Source: an uncultured Allomuricauda sp. (GTDB lineage: Bacteria > Bacteroidota > Bacteroidia > Flavobacteriales > Flavobacteriaceae). From it: a stretch of DNA of 61,132 nt. The first letter of the stretch is position 1; every line of letters starts with the position of its first letter. The notes under the pieces were generated by a model that saw nothing but the letters and a program-made list of their open reading frames with translations, made no database searches and had not been told where the DNA came from. Of the stretch, positions 28,073 to 36,810 are shown piece by piece. The DNA lies in assembly GCF_947258355.1 (NCBI RefSeq), contig NZ_CAMYIC010000048.1, forward strand, positions 1 to 61,132. The letters are read 5' to 3'. Made by a program: the position numbers and the translations under genes.

Positions 28073-29227
28073 TTGTCACTAACGCAAAAAATATATTTGG
28101 ATTACAATGCAACCACGCCTACCGACCCTAGGGTGGTAGAGGCCATGCTGCCGTATTTTACCGAGAACTTTGGCAATGCCAGCAGTGATCATTCTTTTGG
28201 GTGGTATGCCGATGATGCTGTTGAAATCGCACGTAGTCAGCTGGGAAAGCTGGTTAATTGTAGGCCAACGGCAATCACTTTTACCTCCGGAGCTACGGAA
28301 GCGGCTAATTTGGCCTTGTTCGGATTTTGCCAAAAGAATAAGAGCAAGGGAAACCACATTATTTCCTGTAAAACGGAACACAAAGTGGTTCTCGATACTT
28401 TGGAGGCGTTGGAGTCCGATGGTTTTGAAGTCACATATTTACACGTGGATGGGCAGGGAAATATTGATTTAAATGCGTTGGAAGCTGCCATAAATCCGTC
28501 CACAATATTGGTCTGCTTGATGCTGGCCAATAACGAGACAGGTCTAATCCATCCAATAAAAACGATTACCGAAATAGCGCACGCCAAGAGTGTTCCTTTA
28601 ATGTCCGATATTACACAGGCCGTGGGCAAAATCCCAGTTGATTTACAGCATTTGGGAATCGACATGGCTGTTTTTTCTTCGCACAAACTTTATGGACCCA
28701 AAGGGGTTGGTGCACTTTACTTAAATAAAAACAATAATATTTCTATCGATAAACATCTTTTTGGGGGAAATCATGAGAAAGGAGTTCGTCCAGGTAGTTT
28801 GAATGTTCCTGGTATTGTTGGTTTTGGCGAAGCGTGTGAAATAGCAAAGCAGAGCTTGAAAGAGAATCACCAAAAATTTGAAAATCTTCAAAACCAATTG
28901 GAGAAGGAGCTGTTGACCATAGATGAAGCAACCATCAATTGCCAAGATGAAGAGCGGTTGCCAAATACCACAAATGTTTCTTTCAAAGGAGTGGATGGCG
29001 CCAAGCTACTTCGTTATTTGAACACCTTGGCCGTTTCTCGGGGTTCCGCCTGTACTGCGAATCAAGTGAATCCATCACACGTATTAAAAGCGATGGGAGT
29101 TGAGGATGAAGTTGCCTTGGCCAGTCTACGGATAAGTACAGGACGAAATACCTCTTCCGAAGACATTGAAAAGACGCTGTCCGAAATCAAAAAAGCAGTC
29201 AACCAACTAAAAACTAGTATTGCATGA
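28073..29227 (+). CDS. NifS-like cysteine desulfurase heading the Moco operon
   Basis: This 384-residue PLP enzyme removes sulfur from L-cysteine as an enzyme persulfide. It shows IYLDYNATTPTDPRV, the PLP-Lys motif VFSSHKLYGPKGVGALY, GVRPGSLNVPGIVGFG and the persulfide Cys loop SRGSACTANQVNPSHVL. The length is normal. The start is a TTG codon at 28073; no ATG upstream is in frame, and the conserved N-terminus requires this start. It overlaps the XdhC gene by 4 bp. In this operon it likely supplies sulfur for MoaD thiocarboxylation via the MoeB-rhodanese protein or for sulfurated Mo cofactor. Housekeeping Fe-S supply is less likely because no IscU is nearby. Confidence 0.92.
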   Translation: MSLTQKIYLDYNATTPTDPRVVEAMLPYFTENFGNASSDHSFGWYADDAVEIARSQLGKLVNCRPTAITFTSGATEAANLALFGFCQKNKSKGNHIISCKTEHKVVLDTLEALESDGFEVTYLHVDGQGNIDLNALEAAINPSTILVCLMLANNETGLIHPIKTITEIAHAKSVPLMSDITQAVGKIPVDLQHLGIDMAVFSSHKLYGPKGVGALYLNKNNNISIDKHLFGGNHEKGVRPGSLNVPGIVGFGEACEIAKQSLKENHQKFENLQNQLEKELLTIDEATINCQDEERLPNTTNVSFKGVDGAKLLRYLNTLAVSRGSACTANQVNPSHVLKAMGVEDEVALASLRISTGRNTSSEDIEKTLSEIKKAVNQLKTSIA

Positions 29228-30378
29228 GGGAGTTGGATGTCATCATATCAAAATACCAAGAGCTAAAATCAGAGGATATACGCTGTATTTTGGCCACCGT
29301 GGTTCATGTTGAAGGCTCATCGTATCGGAGAGCCGGTGCACGAATGTTGGTGGACGAATACGGAAATATTACAGGGGCCATAAGCGGAGGTTGCTTAGAG
29401 GGTGATGCGCTCAGAAAGGCACTTTTTGCATTGGATAGACAAGAAAATAAGCTGGTCACTTACGATACCAGCGACGAGGATGATGCGATTATCGGCGCGC
29501 AATTGGGCTGTAATGGAATTATTCAAGTGCTCTTTGAGCCCATTAATTATACCGACGGGAACAATCCATGCGAACTTTTGAGAACCATTACCGAACAGGG
29601 AGTTCCGATGGCGGTCTCGGTTGTTTTTAATTTGGATAAACCCCAACAGCAACCGGGAACCAGTTTGGTTGCGGATGAAAACCAGGCAGTTTCAGGGCAG
29701 CAGCTTCCCGATGATTTACAACAAGCTTTGCTTGCTAAAAGTAGAGAGGTCATCAATGAAAATGCATTTTGTTTTGCAGAGCTCACAACGGAAGAGAAAA
29801 CACATTTTGTGTTCATCCAAATCCATCAACCCCCTGTAAAATTGGTGTTGGTAGGAGCAGGGAACGATGCTCAAATCCTGGCGCAACAAGCCGATTTATT
29901 GGGTTGGAAGGTAACCGTGACCGACGGACGTCCCACCCATGCCAATAAAGAACGTTTTATAGGGTCTTGTCAAGTGATTGTGACCAAGCCAGAAAAAACA
30001 CTGGAAAACATCAAAATAGATAATCGAACCTGTTTTGTATTGATGAGCCATAATTACAATTACGACCTATCGGTGCTCAAATTACTGTTAGGAAATCCCA
30101 AGACACCATACATTGGTATTTTGGGACCATTGAAAAAATATGAACGCATGCTCAATGAGCTGGCAGATGAAGGCATCGAAGTATCGAAAGAGGATTTGGA
30201 AAAGATTCACGCACCTGTAGGCTTGGAAATAGGAGCAGAGACGCCGGCTGAAATCGGATTGTCTATTTTGGCAGAGATACAAAGTGTACTGACTAACAAA
30301 GAGGCTCGACCTTTAAAACAGAAAACCGAGCCGATTCACGATGCAAAAGAAAATCAATTTCAAAAAATAACCCTTTGA
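29224..30378 (+). CDS. XdhC/CoxI-family molybdenum-cofactor insertion protein
   Basis: XdhC-type proteins bind Mo cofactor, protect it during sulfuration and hand it to xanthine-dehydrogenase-family enzymes. The 384-residue product has the N-terminal CoxI/XdhC domain (EGSSYRRAGARMLVDEYG, GAISGGCLEGDALRKALF with the conserved Cys, TYDTSDEDD) and a C-terminal Rossmann-like XdhC_C domain (LVLVGAGNDAQILAQQADLL, YIGILGPLKKYERML, PVGLEIGAETPAEIGLSILA). It overlaps the genes on both sides by 4 bp. Its presence predicts a xanthine-dehydrogenase/CO-dehydrogenase-type molybdoenzyme elsewhere in the genome, since none is in the window. Confidence 0.93.
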   Translation: MRELDVIISKYQELKSEDIRCILATVVHVEGSSYRRAGARMLVDEYGNITGAISGGCLEGDALRKALFALDRQENKLVTYDTSDEDDAIIGAQLGCNGIIQVLFEPINYTDGNNPCELLRTITEQGVPMAVSVVFNLDKPQQQPGTSLVADENQAVSGQQLPDDLQQALLAKSREVINENAFCFAELTTEEKTHFVFIQIHQPPVKLVLVGAGNDAQILAQQADLLGWKVTVTDGRPTHANKERFIGSCQVIVTKPEKTLENIKIDNRTCFVLMSHNYNYDLSVLKLLLGNPKTPYIGILGPLKKYERMLNELADEGIEVSKEDLEKIHAPVGLEIGAETPAEIGLSILAEIQSVLTNKEARPLKQKTEPIHDAKENQFQKITL

Positions 30379-30980
30379 GTGCAGAAGAAAACATAGCGGT
30401 GGTTGTCTTGGCGGCAGGTGGCTCTTCTCGTTTGGGGCGACCAAAGCAGTTGGTTGAATTCAAGGGGAAAACCCTTTTAGACCATGCATTGGATAAAGTG
30501 GACTTGCTGGGTTTTCAGACCAAAATTTTGGTTTTGGGCGCAAAGCGGGAGGAAATTATGGATAAAATTGATTCCAACGGCTTTAAAGTGGTCGTTAATA
30601 CCCATTGGGAGCAAGGAATGGCGTCTAGCATTAAGGTTGGGCTGGAAGCTGCGATGGCGGAGGAAGAAGGATTGGACCATGTATTGTTTCTGGTATCCGA
30701 CCAACCCTTTTTGGAACGCGCTAACTTAATCAAACTGGTGCATACACAACTTACGCAACACCCAAAAGCAACCTATTCCAAATATGGTGATAATATTGGA
30801 GTGCCGGCCATTTTTAGTAAGGAAGCATTTCCATTGTTGTTGGAATTGGAGGGAGACGAAGGTGCTAAGAAACTAACTCGCTTGGAGGGATTTGATTTCT
30901 GTACGGAAACCTTTAAAAAGGGCGGTTTTGATGTGGATACCGAAGAAGATGTGCAGCAACTAAAGCAAATGGAAGAATGA
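30375..30980 (+). CDS. MocA-like molybdenum-cofactor nucleotidyltransferase
   Basis: The 201-residue protein has the MobA/MocA GT-A-like fold: VVVLAAGGSSRLGRPKQLVEF at the N-terminus (G-rich NTP loop with the Lys of RPKQL), VNTHWEQGMASSIKVGL, and LVSDQPFLERANLIKLV with the metal Asp. MocA-type enzymes add CMP, and MobA adds GMP, to Mo-molybdopterin. The link to XdhC favours the MocA (MCD) type, used by the xanthine-dehydrogenase family; this is inferred. The start codon is TTG at 30375, overlapping the XdhC stop by 4 bp, and the end overlaps moaD by 4 bp. Confidence 0.9.
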   Translation: MSAEENIAVVVLAAGGSSRLGRPKQLVEFKGKTLLDHALDKVDLLGFQTKILVLGAKREEIMDKIDSNGFKVVVNTHWEQGMASSIKVGLEAAMAEEEGLDHVLFLVSDQPFLERANLIKLVHTQLTQHPKATYSKYGDNIGVPAIFSKEAFPLLLELEGDEGAKKLTRLEGFDFCTETFKKGGFDVDTEEDVQQLKQMEE

Positions 30981-31213
30981 AAGTGACCGTTAAATATTTT
31001 GGTTTGGTAGCCGAAGCTGCTGAAAAGTCCGAAGAGGTTTTGGACCTCAATGGAGTATTTACCGCGTCGGAACTAAAAGCCCAGTGTTTGATTGGTTTGG
31101 CTATTGCCGACAAAGATTCGGTTCAGATAGCCGTAAACCAAAATTTGGATGATAAAATAACGATAAAGGACGGAGACGAAGTGGCCTTGTTGCCACCGTT
31201 CGCTGGAGGATGA
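30977..31213 (+). CDS. moaD: MoaD, molybdopterin synthase sulfur-carrier subunit
   Basis: This 78-residue ubiquitin-like protein ends in Gly-Gly (LLPPFAGG), the C-terminus that is adenylated by MoeB and converted to thiocarboxylate. It then donates sulfur to cyclic pyranopterin phosphate with MoaE. The N-terminal strand MKVTVKYFGLVAEAAEKSEE is typical of MoaD, as against ThiS. It overlaps the neighbours by 4 bp each, and its partners MoeB and MoaE are the next two genes. Confidence 0.94.
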   Translation: MKVTVKYFGLVAEAAEKSEEVLDLNGVFTASELKAQCLIGLAIADKDSVQIAVNQNLDDKITIKDGDEVALLPPFAGG

Positions 31214-32223
31214 GCAGATACGACAGACAAATAAAACTCACGGAAGTTGGGCCAGAAGGCCAAAAAAAGCTTCGCAGCGCCAAAGTATTGATTGTTGGTG
31301 TTGGAGGACTGGGTTGTCCTGCTGCAATGTATTTGACAGGCGCAGGAGTACGCAAAATTGGTTTGATGGACCATGATAAAGTCGATATGTCCAACCTGCA
31401 TAGACAAGTCCTCTTTCAAGAATCGGATGTAGGAAGGTCAAAGGCTGTTGTTGCCAAGGAACAACTGGAAAAACAAAATAGTGAGGTACGGTTTGAAGTT
31501 TACGAAGAGCCATTGACGATGGAGAACGCAGAAAACATCATCAATCAATACGACGTTGTTTTGGATGGTACGGACAATTTTGAAACCAAGTACCTGATCA
31601 ACGATGCATGCATATTGGCGAATAAACCTTGGGTTTTTGCCTCCATTTATAAAAATGAAGGACAATTGTCGGTTTTTAATTATGAAGATGGCCCCACCTA
31701 CCGTTGTGTATTCCCGAAAAGCACGCGACAGAACATCAGTTGTGAGGCTACGGGCGTGTTGGGTGTATTACCGGGCATTCTCGGAACGCTGCAGGCAGCT
31801 GAAGTCCTTAAAATTGTGTTGGGGGCGGGCGAGGTGCTTTCTGGTAAGCTTAAGCTTATCAACATGATGCAGGCCAGTGAGCAGACCATCAAGATAAACA
31901 AGCGCCCCTATGAAGTGGAAAAAATCCGCAAAAATGGGATAGCCCCTGTTTATATTGATTGCGATTTAAAAAATAAAGAACAGTGGTATCTCGATGTACG
32001 CGAAGTGTTCGAACAGCCCAAACCGAAAGGGAAAAAAGTGCTGAGCATTCCTTTGGGTGATTTAACATTACGATATCAAGAAATACCCAATAATCAGGAG
32101 GTTTTTGTGTTCTGCCAATCTGGAAAACGAAGCAAAAACGCCATAGAAATCCTTAAAAACGAATTTGGCTTTCACAACTTGAAAAACGTGGAAGGCGGTA
32201 TAGAAACAATTATTGATGGATAA
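31210..32223 (+). CDS. moeB: MoeB/ThiF-type adenylyltransferase with rhodanese domain
   Basis: The 337-residue protein activates the C-terminus of MoaD. Residues about 1-235 form a ThiF/MoeB E1-like domain: RYDRQIKLTEVGPEGQKKL, the ATP loop VLIVGVGGLGCPAAMYL, DMSNLHRQVLF and LDGTDNFETKYLIND. Residues about 250-337 form a rhodanese domain with a catalytic Cys in VFVFCQSGKRSKNAIEIL, able to carry sulfur from the operon's cysteine desulfurase. The paired CxxC zinc ligands of E. coli MoeB are missing: one Cys remains in RCVFP and one in NISCEATG. The order moaD-moeB-moaE makes MoaD the likely substrate, with a possible ThiS side role. Confidence 0.92.
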   Translation: MSRYDRQIKLTEVGPEGQKKLRSAKVLIVGVGGLGCPAAMYLTGAGVRKIGLMDHDKVDMSNLHRQVLFQESDVGRSKAVVAKEQLEKQNSEVRFEVYEEPLTMENAENIINQYDVVLDGTDNFETKYLINDACILANKPWVFASIYKNEGQLSVFNYEDGPTYRCVFPKSTRQNISCEATGVLGVLPGILGTLQAAEVLKIVLGAGEVLSGKLKLINMMQASEQTIKINKRPYEVEKIRKNGIAPVYIDCDLKNKEQWYLDVREVFEQPKPKGKKVLSIPLGDLTLRYQEIPNNQEVFVFCQSGKRSKNAIEILKNEFGFHNLKNVEGGIETIIDG

Positions 32224-32659
32224 GAAGAAACCAAAAAAAGTATTTGTACAAGGAGCGATTCTTCCCGAAAAAATAGCCAATTCGGTGGCCAACCACCAAA
32301 GCAAGACGAATATTGGTGCGCACAGTATTTTTTTGGGACAGATCAGAGCTGACGAAGTGGAGGGTAAAACTGTGACTGCTATTGATTACACAGCGTATGA
32401 AGAAATGGCTGAGAAAGTCTTCCATGAAATACGCGAAGCTGCTTTTGCCAAGTTCGACATTACCTGTGCTCATATTTATCACAGTTTGGGCAAGGTAAAC
32501 GTTGGGGAGTTATGTTTATTCGTGTTCACATCATCGGCACACCGAAAGATTGCGATAGAAGCCACCAACTTTTTTGTAGAGGAAATCAAGGCGAAAGTTC
32601 CCGTTTTTGGCAAAGAGATTTTTGAGGACGAAACCCATCAATGGAAAGTAAATAAGTAA
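32216..32659 (+). CDS. moaE: MoaE, molybdopterin synthase catalytic subunit
   Basis: The ATG at 32216 is preferred over an adjacent in-frame TTG at 32213. The 147-residue protein forms the catalytic subunit of molybdopterin synthase. It shows IGAHSIFLGQIRADEVEGKTV, AIDYTAYEEMAEKVFHEIR, DITCAHIYHSLGKVNVGEL and FTSSAHRKIAIEATNFFVEEIKAKVPVFGKE in sequence; the catalytic Lys region is VPVFGKEIFED. Its final residues QWKVNK are normal. It overlaps moeB by 8 bp and its stop codon directly touches the start codon of the moaCB gene. Confidence 0.94.
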   Translation: MDKKKPKKVFVQGAILPEKIANSVANHQSKTNIGAHSIFLGQIRADEVEGKTVTAIDYTAYEEMAEKVFHEIREAAFAKFDITCAHIYHSLGKVNVGELCLFVFTSSAHRKIAIEATNFFVEEIKAKVPVFGKEIFEDETHQWKVNK

Positions 32660-33556
32660 ATGGTAGATATTACACATAAAGTGACCACTTTGCGGGAGGC
32701 CACCGCTGAAGCTATCGTAAAAACGAGTAGTCAAGCTACGATAGATGCGATACAAAACAATGAAGTTCCCAAAGGGAATGTATTTGAAATGGCCAAAGCA
32801 GCTGGCTTGTTGGGCGTCAAAAAAACGCCGGACCTATTGCCCGATTGTCATCCGTTACCCATCGAATACACGGGCATCGATTATGATATTGATGGTTTGG
32901 ACATCACCATTTCCATGACGGTAAAGACCATTTACAAAACAGGGGTAGAGGTAGAGGCGATGCACGGAGCAAGTGTTGTGGCCCTTACCATGTACGATAT
33001 GCTGAAACCGATTGACAAAAACGTGGAAATCGGCACTATTCGCCTTAAATCCAAAAAAGGAGGGAAGTCCTCGTACAAAATCAATTCGGAAGGGTTGACT
33101 GCCGATGTCGTGGTCTGTTCCGATACCATTTCCAAAGGAAAAGGCGAGGATAGGGCAGGAGAGGCTATCATTGAGAAATTGAAGTTTCTAGGTGTGCCTT
33201 CCCAAAAAAGCATCATTCCCGATGAAGCTGAGGAAATCATTAAAAAAGTGGAAAACACTTCTGCTGACCTGCTGATTTTTACGGGAGGAACAGGAGTTGG
33301 GCCACGAGATGTCACCCCACAGACCTTGGAACCCTTATTGGACATCAAACTAAAAGGAGTAGAAGAACAAATGCGAAGCTACGGGCAAAACCGGATGCCG
33401 TATGCCATGTTCTCGCGTTCCATCGCGGGTATCAAGGACGGTAAATTGATATTGGCGCTGCCAGGTTCCACAAAGGGAGCAGCGGAATCTATGGATGCGA
33501 TTTTCCCCCACGTGCTGCATGCATTTAAAGTGATAGAAGGAAAAAGACATGATTGA
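32660..33556 (+). CDS. moaCB: Bifunctional MoaC-MoaB fusion
   Basis: This 298-residue protein joins two activities of early Mo-cofactor synthesis. Residues 1-150 are MoaC (VDITHKVTTLREATAEAIV, KGNVFEMAKAAGLLGVKKT, DCHPLPIEYTGIDY, VEAMHGASVVALTMYDMLK), which converts the rearranged GTP product into cyclic pyranopterin monophosphate with MoaA. Residues about 155-298 are a MoaB/MogA-like domain (ADVVVCSDTISKGKGEDRAG, LLIFTGGTGVGPRDVTPQTL, ALPGSTKGAAESMDAIFPH), which adenylates molybdopterin. Such fusions are common in Bacteroidota. It overlaps moaA by 8 bp. Confidence 0.95.
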   Translation: MVDITHKVTTLREATAEAIVKTSSQATIDAIQNNEVPKGNVFEMAKAAGLLGVKKTPDLLPDCHPLPIEYTGIDYDIDGLDITISMTVKTIYKTGVEVEAMHGASVVALTMYDMLKPIDKNVEIGTIRLKSKKGGKSSYKINSEGLTADVVVCSDTISKGKGEDRAGEAIIEKLKFLGVPSQKSIIPDEAEEIIKKVENTSADLLIFTGGTGVGPRDVTPQTLEPLLDIKLKGVEEQMRSYGQNRMPYAMFSRSIAGIKDGKLILALPGSTKGAAESMDAIFPHVLHAFKVIEGKRHD

Positions 33557-34541
33557 TAAAAAACCGCGAATAATAGACAATTTCGGTAGGCCACATACCT
33601 ATCTCCGCATTTCATTAACGGACCGGTGCAACCTAAGGTGTTTTTACTGTATGCCAGAAGAAGGCATCGAGTTGATGGAAAAGCCAAGCATTATGACCTT
33701 GGAGGAAATCATCGAGATGACGCGAACATTTCGTGATTTGGGCGTGGATACGGTAAGGTTGACGGGCGGCGAACCTTTGGTTCGGAAGAATTTCGGCTAT
33801 TTGGTCGAAGAACTCGCCAAACTGGGCGTCACCTTAAAATTGACCACAAATGGAATTGTACTTGATAAATACTTGGACCTATTCGATAAAATAGGGCTAC
33901 GCAAGATCAATTTCAGTCTGGATACCTTGGACAAGGCCAAATCCATTTTCATCACCAAGCGGGATTATTATGAGCGCATTATGCGAAACTTGAACATGGC
34001 CTTGGACATGGATATGGACATCAAGCTCAATATTGTACTGATAAAAGGGGTGAATGATAAGGAAATCAATGATTTTATTGCATTGACCAAGGATAAAAAC
34101 ATTACGCCCAAGTTTATTGAGTTTATGCCTTTTAAAGGGAATAAATGGGACTGGAGCAAGGGAGTTTCCAAAGAAGAAATATTAAAGACCGTTGGCGATA
34201 AATTCGGTGAAATCGAAACCCTTGATAATCCAAAGCACAGTACCTCTACCAATTTTAGGGTGAAGGGCCACAAGGGCAGTTTTGGAATTGTGAGTACGAT
34301 TACCAATCCGTTTTGTGATGAGTGCAACCGTATACGTTTAACTGCTGACGGTAAGATGAAAAACTGTCTGTTTGCCACCTCTGAAACCGATTTGTTGACC
34401 CCATTTCGCAATGGAGAACAGATTGAAAGCACCATTTTGGAGGCCATAAAATCCAAAAAGCATTCCCGTGATGGCATGGATGTTAAAATGGACGCCGACC
34501 ACTACGAGCAAAACCGTTCAATGATTTCAATAGGAGGCTAA
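33549..34541 (+). CDS. moaA: GTP 3',8-cyclase MoaA
   Basis: MoaA is the radical SAM enzyme that starts Mo-cofactor synthesis from GTP. The 330-residue protein has the SAM-cluster motif C27-x3-C31-x2-C34 (DRCNLRCFYCMPEEG), TVRLTGGEPLVRKN, and the C-terminal GTP-binding cluster CDECNRIRLTADGKMKNC (CxxC-x13-C). It ends in Gly-Gly (MISIGG), the tail required for activity in known MoaA. All catalytic residues are present. It overlaps moaCB by 8 bp and moeA by 1 bp. Confidence 0.97.
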   Translation: MIDKKPRIIDNFGRPHTYLRISLTDRCNLRCFYCMPEEGIELMEKPSIMTLEEIIEMTRTFRDLGVDTVRLTGGEPLVRKNFGYLVEELAKLGVTLKLTTNGIVLDKYLDLFDKIGLRKINFSLDTLDKAKSIFITKRDYYERIMRNLNMALDMDMDIKLNIVLIKGVNDKEINDFIALTKDKNITPKFIEFMPFKGNKWDWSKGVSKEEILKTVGDKFGEIETLDNPKHSTSTNFRVKGHKGSFGIVSTITNPFCDECNRIRLTADGKMKNCLFATSETDLLTPFRNGEQIESTILEAIKSKKHSRDGMDVKMDADHYEQNRSMISIGG

Positions 34542-35707
34542 TGGTTACAATTGAAGAAGCCCTTCGTATTATCGAAGCTCAAAAAATCAATTTAAAAAGT
34601 GAATCAAAACCGCTTGAAGGAGCACTTGGTTACGCCCTTTCAACAAATACGGTTTCACCTTTTGATGTTCCAGAGTTCGATAATTCCGCGATGGACGGTT
34701 ATGCCCTTTGCGGACTGTATCAAGAATACCAATTGGTAGGAGAGGTCGCTGCTGGCGATTCCAAGGATATAAAGTTGCAAGATGGCGAGGCCGTTCGGAT
34801 TTTTACAGGGGCAAAAGTGCCCAAAAATACTACCGCTGTGATGATGCAGGAGAAAACCTCCGTAACAGACAGCACGCTGTTTCTTGATGAAATGCCCAAA
34901 ATTGGTCAGAACATCCGAAAAAAAGGCGGTCAATTGACGGAAGGGCAAGCCGTATTTGAACAAGGTCACATTTTGAACCCACCTTCTTTAGCGTTGATGG
35001 GCAGTTTGGGGTTGTCGCAATTGGAAGTATTTTCCAAACCGCGAGTCAATATCATCACCACGGGAAATGAACTCGTAAAACCAGGAGAGCCCAAAACCGA
35101 GGGACAGATATACGAATCCAACAGCTACGCGATTTCAGGAGCGCTGCGGCAATTTGGGTTTCAGCATCATCAAAAAACACAAATACGAGATGATTTTGAG
35201 GCCACTAAAGCCGGCATTAAAACCGCTTTGGAGTCTTGTGATGTGCTCATTATCTCTGGAGGAATATCTGTGGGGGATTATGATTTTGTAAAACAATCAC
35301 TTGAGGATAACGGGGTTAATGAGTTGTTTTATAAAGTGTTTCAGAAACCTGGAAAGCCCCTATATTTTGGACGAAAGGATAATCAGTTTGTATTTGCACT
35401 TCCGGGTAACCCAGCATCTTCATTGACTTGTTTTTATGTATATGTACTTCCTTTGCTTCAAAAGCTGAGTGGGTATGGGAGTTATGGTTTGGCTACTTAC
35501 CAATTCCCGATAAAGCATGCGTATGAAAATCGTTTTGGACGACCATCCTTTTTAAAAGCCGCTGTTGTTGATGGAAAAGTAGAGGTTCTTGATGGACAAG
35601 GGTCTTCCATGATTCAATCCATGGCCAAGGGCAATGCACTCGCTTTTGTGGATGATGGTGAAGTATTGAACGAAGGTGACTTGGTAAGGTGTAAACTAAT
35701 TTCCTGA
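34541..35707 (+). CDS. moeA: Molybdopterin molybdenumtransferase MoeA
   Basis: MoeA inserts molybdate into adenylated molybdopterin. The 388-residue protein follows the family layout: PFDVPEFDNSAMDGYAL, GDAVRIFTGAKVP-like GEAVRIFTGAKVPKNTTAV, the MogA-like domain with VNIITTGNELVKPGE, YESNSYAISGALRQFG and LIISGGISVGDYDFVKQ, then VFQKPGKPLYFGR and ALPGNPASSLTCFYVYV. Length is slightly below E. coli MoeA. Its start codon overlaps the moaA stop by 1 bp and the next gene follows directly. Confidence 0.95.
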   Translation: MVTIEEALRIIEAQKINLKSESKPLEGALGYALSTNTVSPFDVPEFDNSAMDGYALCGLYQEYQLVGEVAAGDSKDIKLQDGEAVRIFTGAKVPKNTTAVMMQEKTSVTDSTLFLDEMPKIGQNIRKKGGQLTEGQAVFEQGHILNPPSLALMGSLGLSQLEVFSKPRVNIITTGNELVKPGEPKTEGQIYESNSYAISGALRQFGFQHHQKTQIRDDFEATKAGIKTALESCDVLIISGGISVGDYDFVKQSLEDNGVNELFYKVFQKPGKPLYFGRKDNQFVFALPGNPASSLTCFYVYVLPLLQKLSGYGSYGLATYQFPIKHAYENRFGRPSFLKAAVVDGKVEVLDGQGSSMIQSMAKGNALAFVDDGEVLNEGDLVRCKLIS

Positions 35708-35710
35708 TTG

Positions 35711-36466
35711 ATGTCGGTTGAATATTTACCCATAGTCTTCTTTTTGATTGCGCTCTTTTACAGCTCTGTCGGGTTTGGGGGAGGTTCCAGTTATTTGGCC
35801 ATTTTAAGTCTTTTTCTGACCGATTTTTATGAAATACGTTCCACAGCCCTTATTCTGAATATCTGCGTCGTGACCATCGGAACCATTGTTTTTATCCGTA
35901 ACCGGGTGTTTGACATGAAGTTGTTCTGGCCCTTTTTGGTGATGAGCATCCCGTTTGCTTATCTAGGTGCCCAAATACGTTTGTCGCAAACCGTATTTTT
36001 TCTGGTGTTGGGAGGCGCATTGATTTTAGCAGGAGTTTTTATGATTCTACGTTTTGCGAAGAAAAAGCTGGACTCAAAGAAGTTTTCCAATCCAAAAAAA
36101 TCATTGCTTGGTGGGGGTATTGGATTGCTTTCCGGAATTTCCGGAATAGGTGGAGGTATCTTTCTATCTCCGGTGCTGAATCTTTTAAAGTGGGAAAACC
36201 CGCGAGTAGTGGCCTCGTTGGCCTCTGTTTTTATATTGGTGAATTCCATTTCGGGTTTAATCGGTCTCAAAGTAGCGGGAACTTTCAAACTGAACAATGC
36301 ATTGATGCTACAGCTTATTGTCGCTGTTGTGATTGGAGGAAGTATTGGTTCTTATTTATCCAATAAAAAGTTCAATCTGAAATTTTTGGGCGTGCTTACC
36401 AGTATTTTGGTGCTTTACGTGGGCTTTCGACTGATTTTGTTGCACGGGTTTGGTATCAAGATTTAA
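35711..36466 (+). CDS. TauE/SafE-family membrane transporter
   Basis: The ATG at 35711 is chosen; an in-frame TTG at 35708 adds only one residue. The 251-residue inner-membrane protein has about eight hydrophobic segments in two TauE/SafE repeats (FFLIALFYSSVGFGGGSSYL and GGGIGLLSGISGIGGGIFLS). The family exports small anions such as sulfite or sulfoacetate. As the last gene of a Mo-cofactor operon, it could move sulfite, another sulfur anion or molybdate; the sequence does not decide. The 3' end overlaps the convergent ModE-like gene by 4 bp. Confidence 0.88.
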   Translation: MSVEYLPIVFFLIALFYSSVGFGGGSSYLAILSLFLTDFYEIRSTALILNICVVTIGTIVFIRNRVFDMKLFWPFLVMSIPFAYLGAQIRLSQTVFFLVLGGALILAGVFMILRFAKKKLDSKKFSNPKKSLLGGGIGLLSGISGIGGGIFLSPVLNLLKWENPRVVASLASVFILVNSISGLIGLKVAGTFKLNNALMLQLIVAVVIGGSIGSYLSNKKFNLKFLGVLTSILVLYVGFRLILLHGFGIKI

Positions 36467-36810
36467 ATAAGCCCCAATAGTTCTTCTTTATGCTGCTGAA
36501 CGGTTTCAGTGATTTTATCATTCATTTTTTGGAAGGTGGTAAGTACTTTTTTTCCCACTTCTGTTAATTCAGCGCCACCACCTTGGGTACCTCCTTTATG
36601 AAGTTCCACATAGGGTTGTTGACCTCGTTGGTTCATGTCTTCCACCATGGCCCAAGCCTTGCGGTAGGACATACCCATTTCTTTAGCTGCTTTGGATAGA
36701 GAACCGTTTTTTTCAATCAATAATAAGAGTTGGGCGCGTCCAGTCCCAAAGAACTTTTTTCCATCAATATCAATCCAGCAACGTAGTTTAAGCTCTTTAT
36801 TTGTGTCCAT
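36463..36810 (-). CDS. ModE-type DNA-binding protein without molybdate domain
   Basis: The 115-residue protein is a winged-helix domain of the ModE N-terminal (LysR-like HTH) type: FFGTGRAQLLLLIEKNGSLSKAAKEMGMSYRKAW is the helix-turn-helix, followed by MVEDMNQRGQQPYVELHKGG and ELTEVGKKVL. The C-terminal TOBE/Mop domains that bind molybdate in E. coli ModE are absent, leaving about 20 extra residues. It may act as a Mo-responsive regulator through another ligand mode or partner. It is convergent with the Mo-cofactor operon, a position that suggests it controls that pathway, although the operon promoter lies 8 kb away. Confidence 0.85.
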   Translation of the reverse strand: MDTNKELKLRCWIDIDGKKFFGTGRAQLLLLIEKNGSLSKAAKEMGMSYRKAWAMVEDMNQRGQQPYVELHKGGTQGGGAELTEVGKKVLTTFQKMNDKITETVQQHKEELLGLI

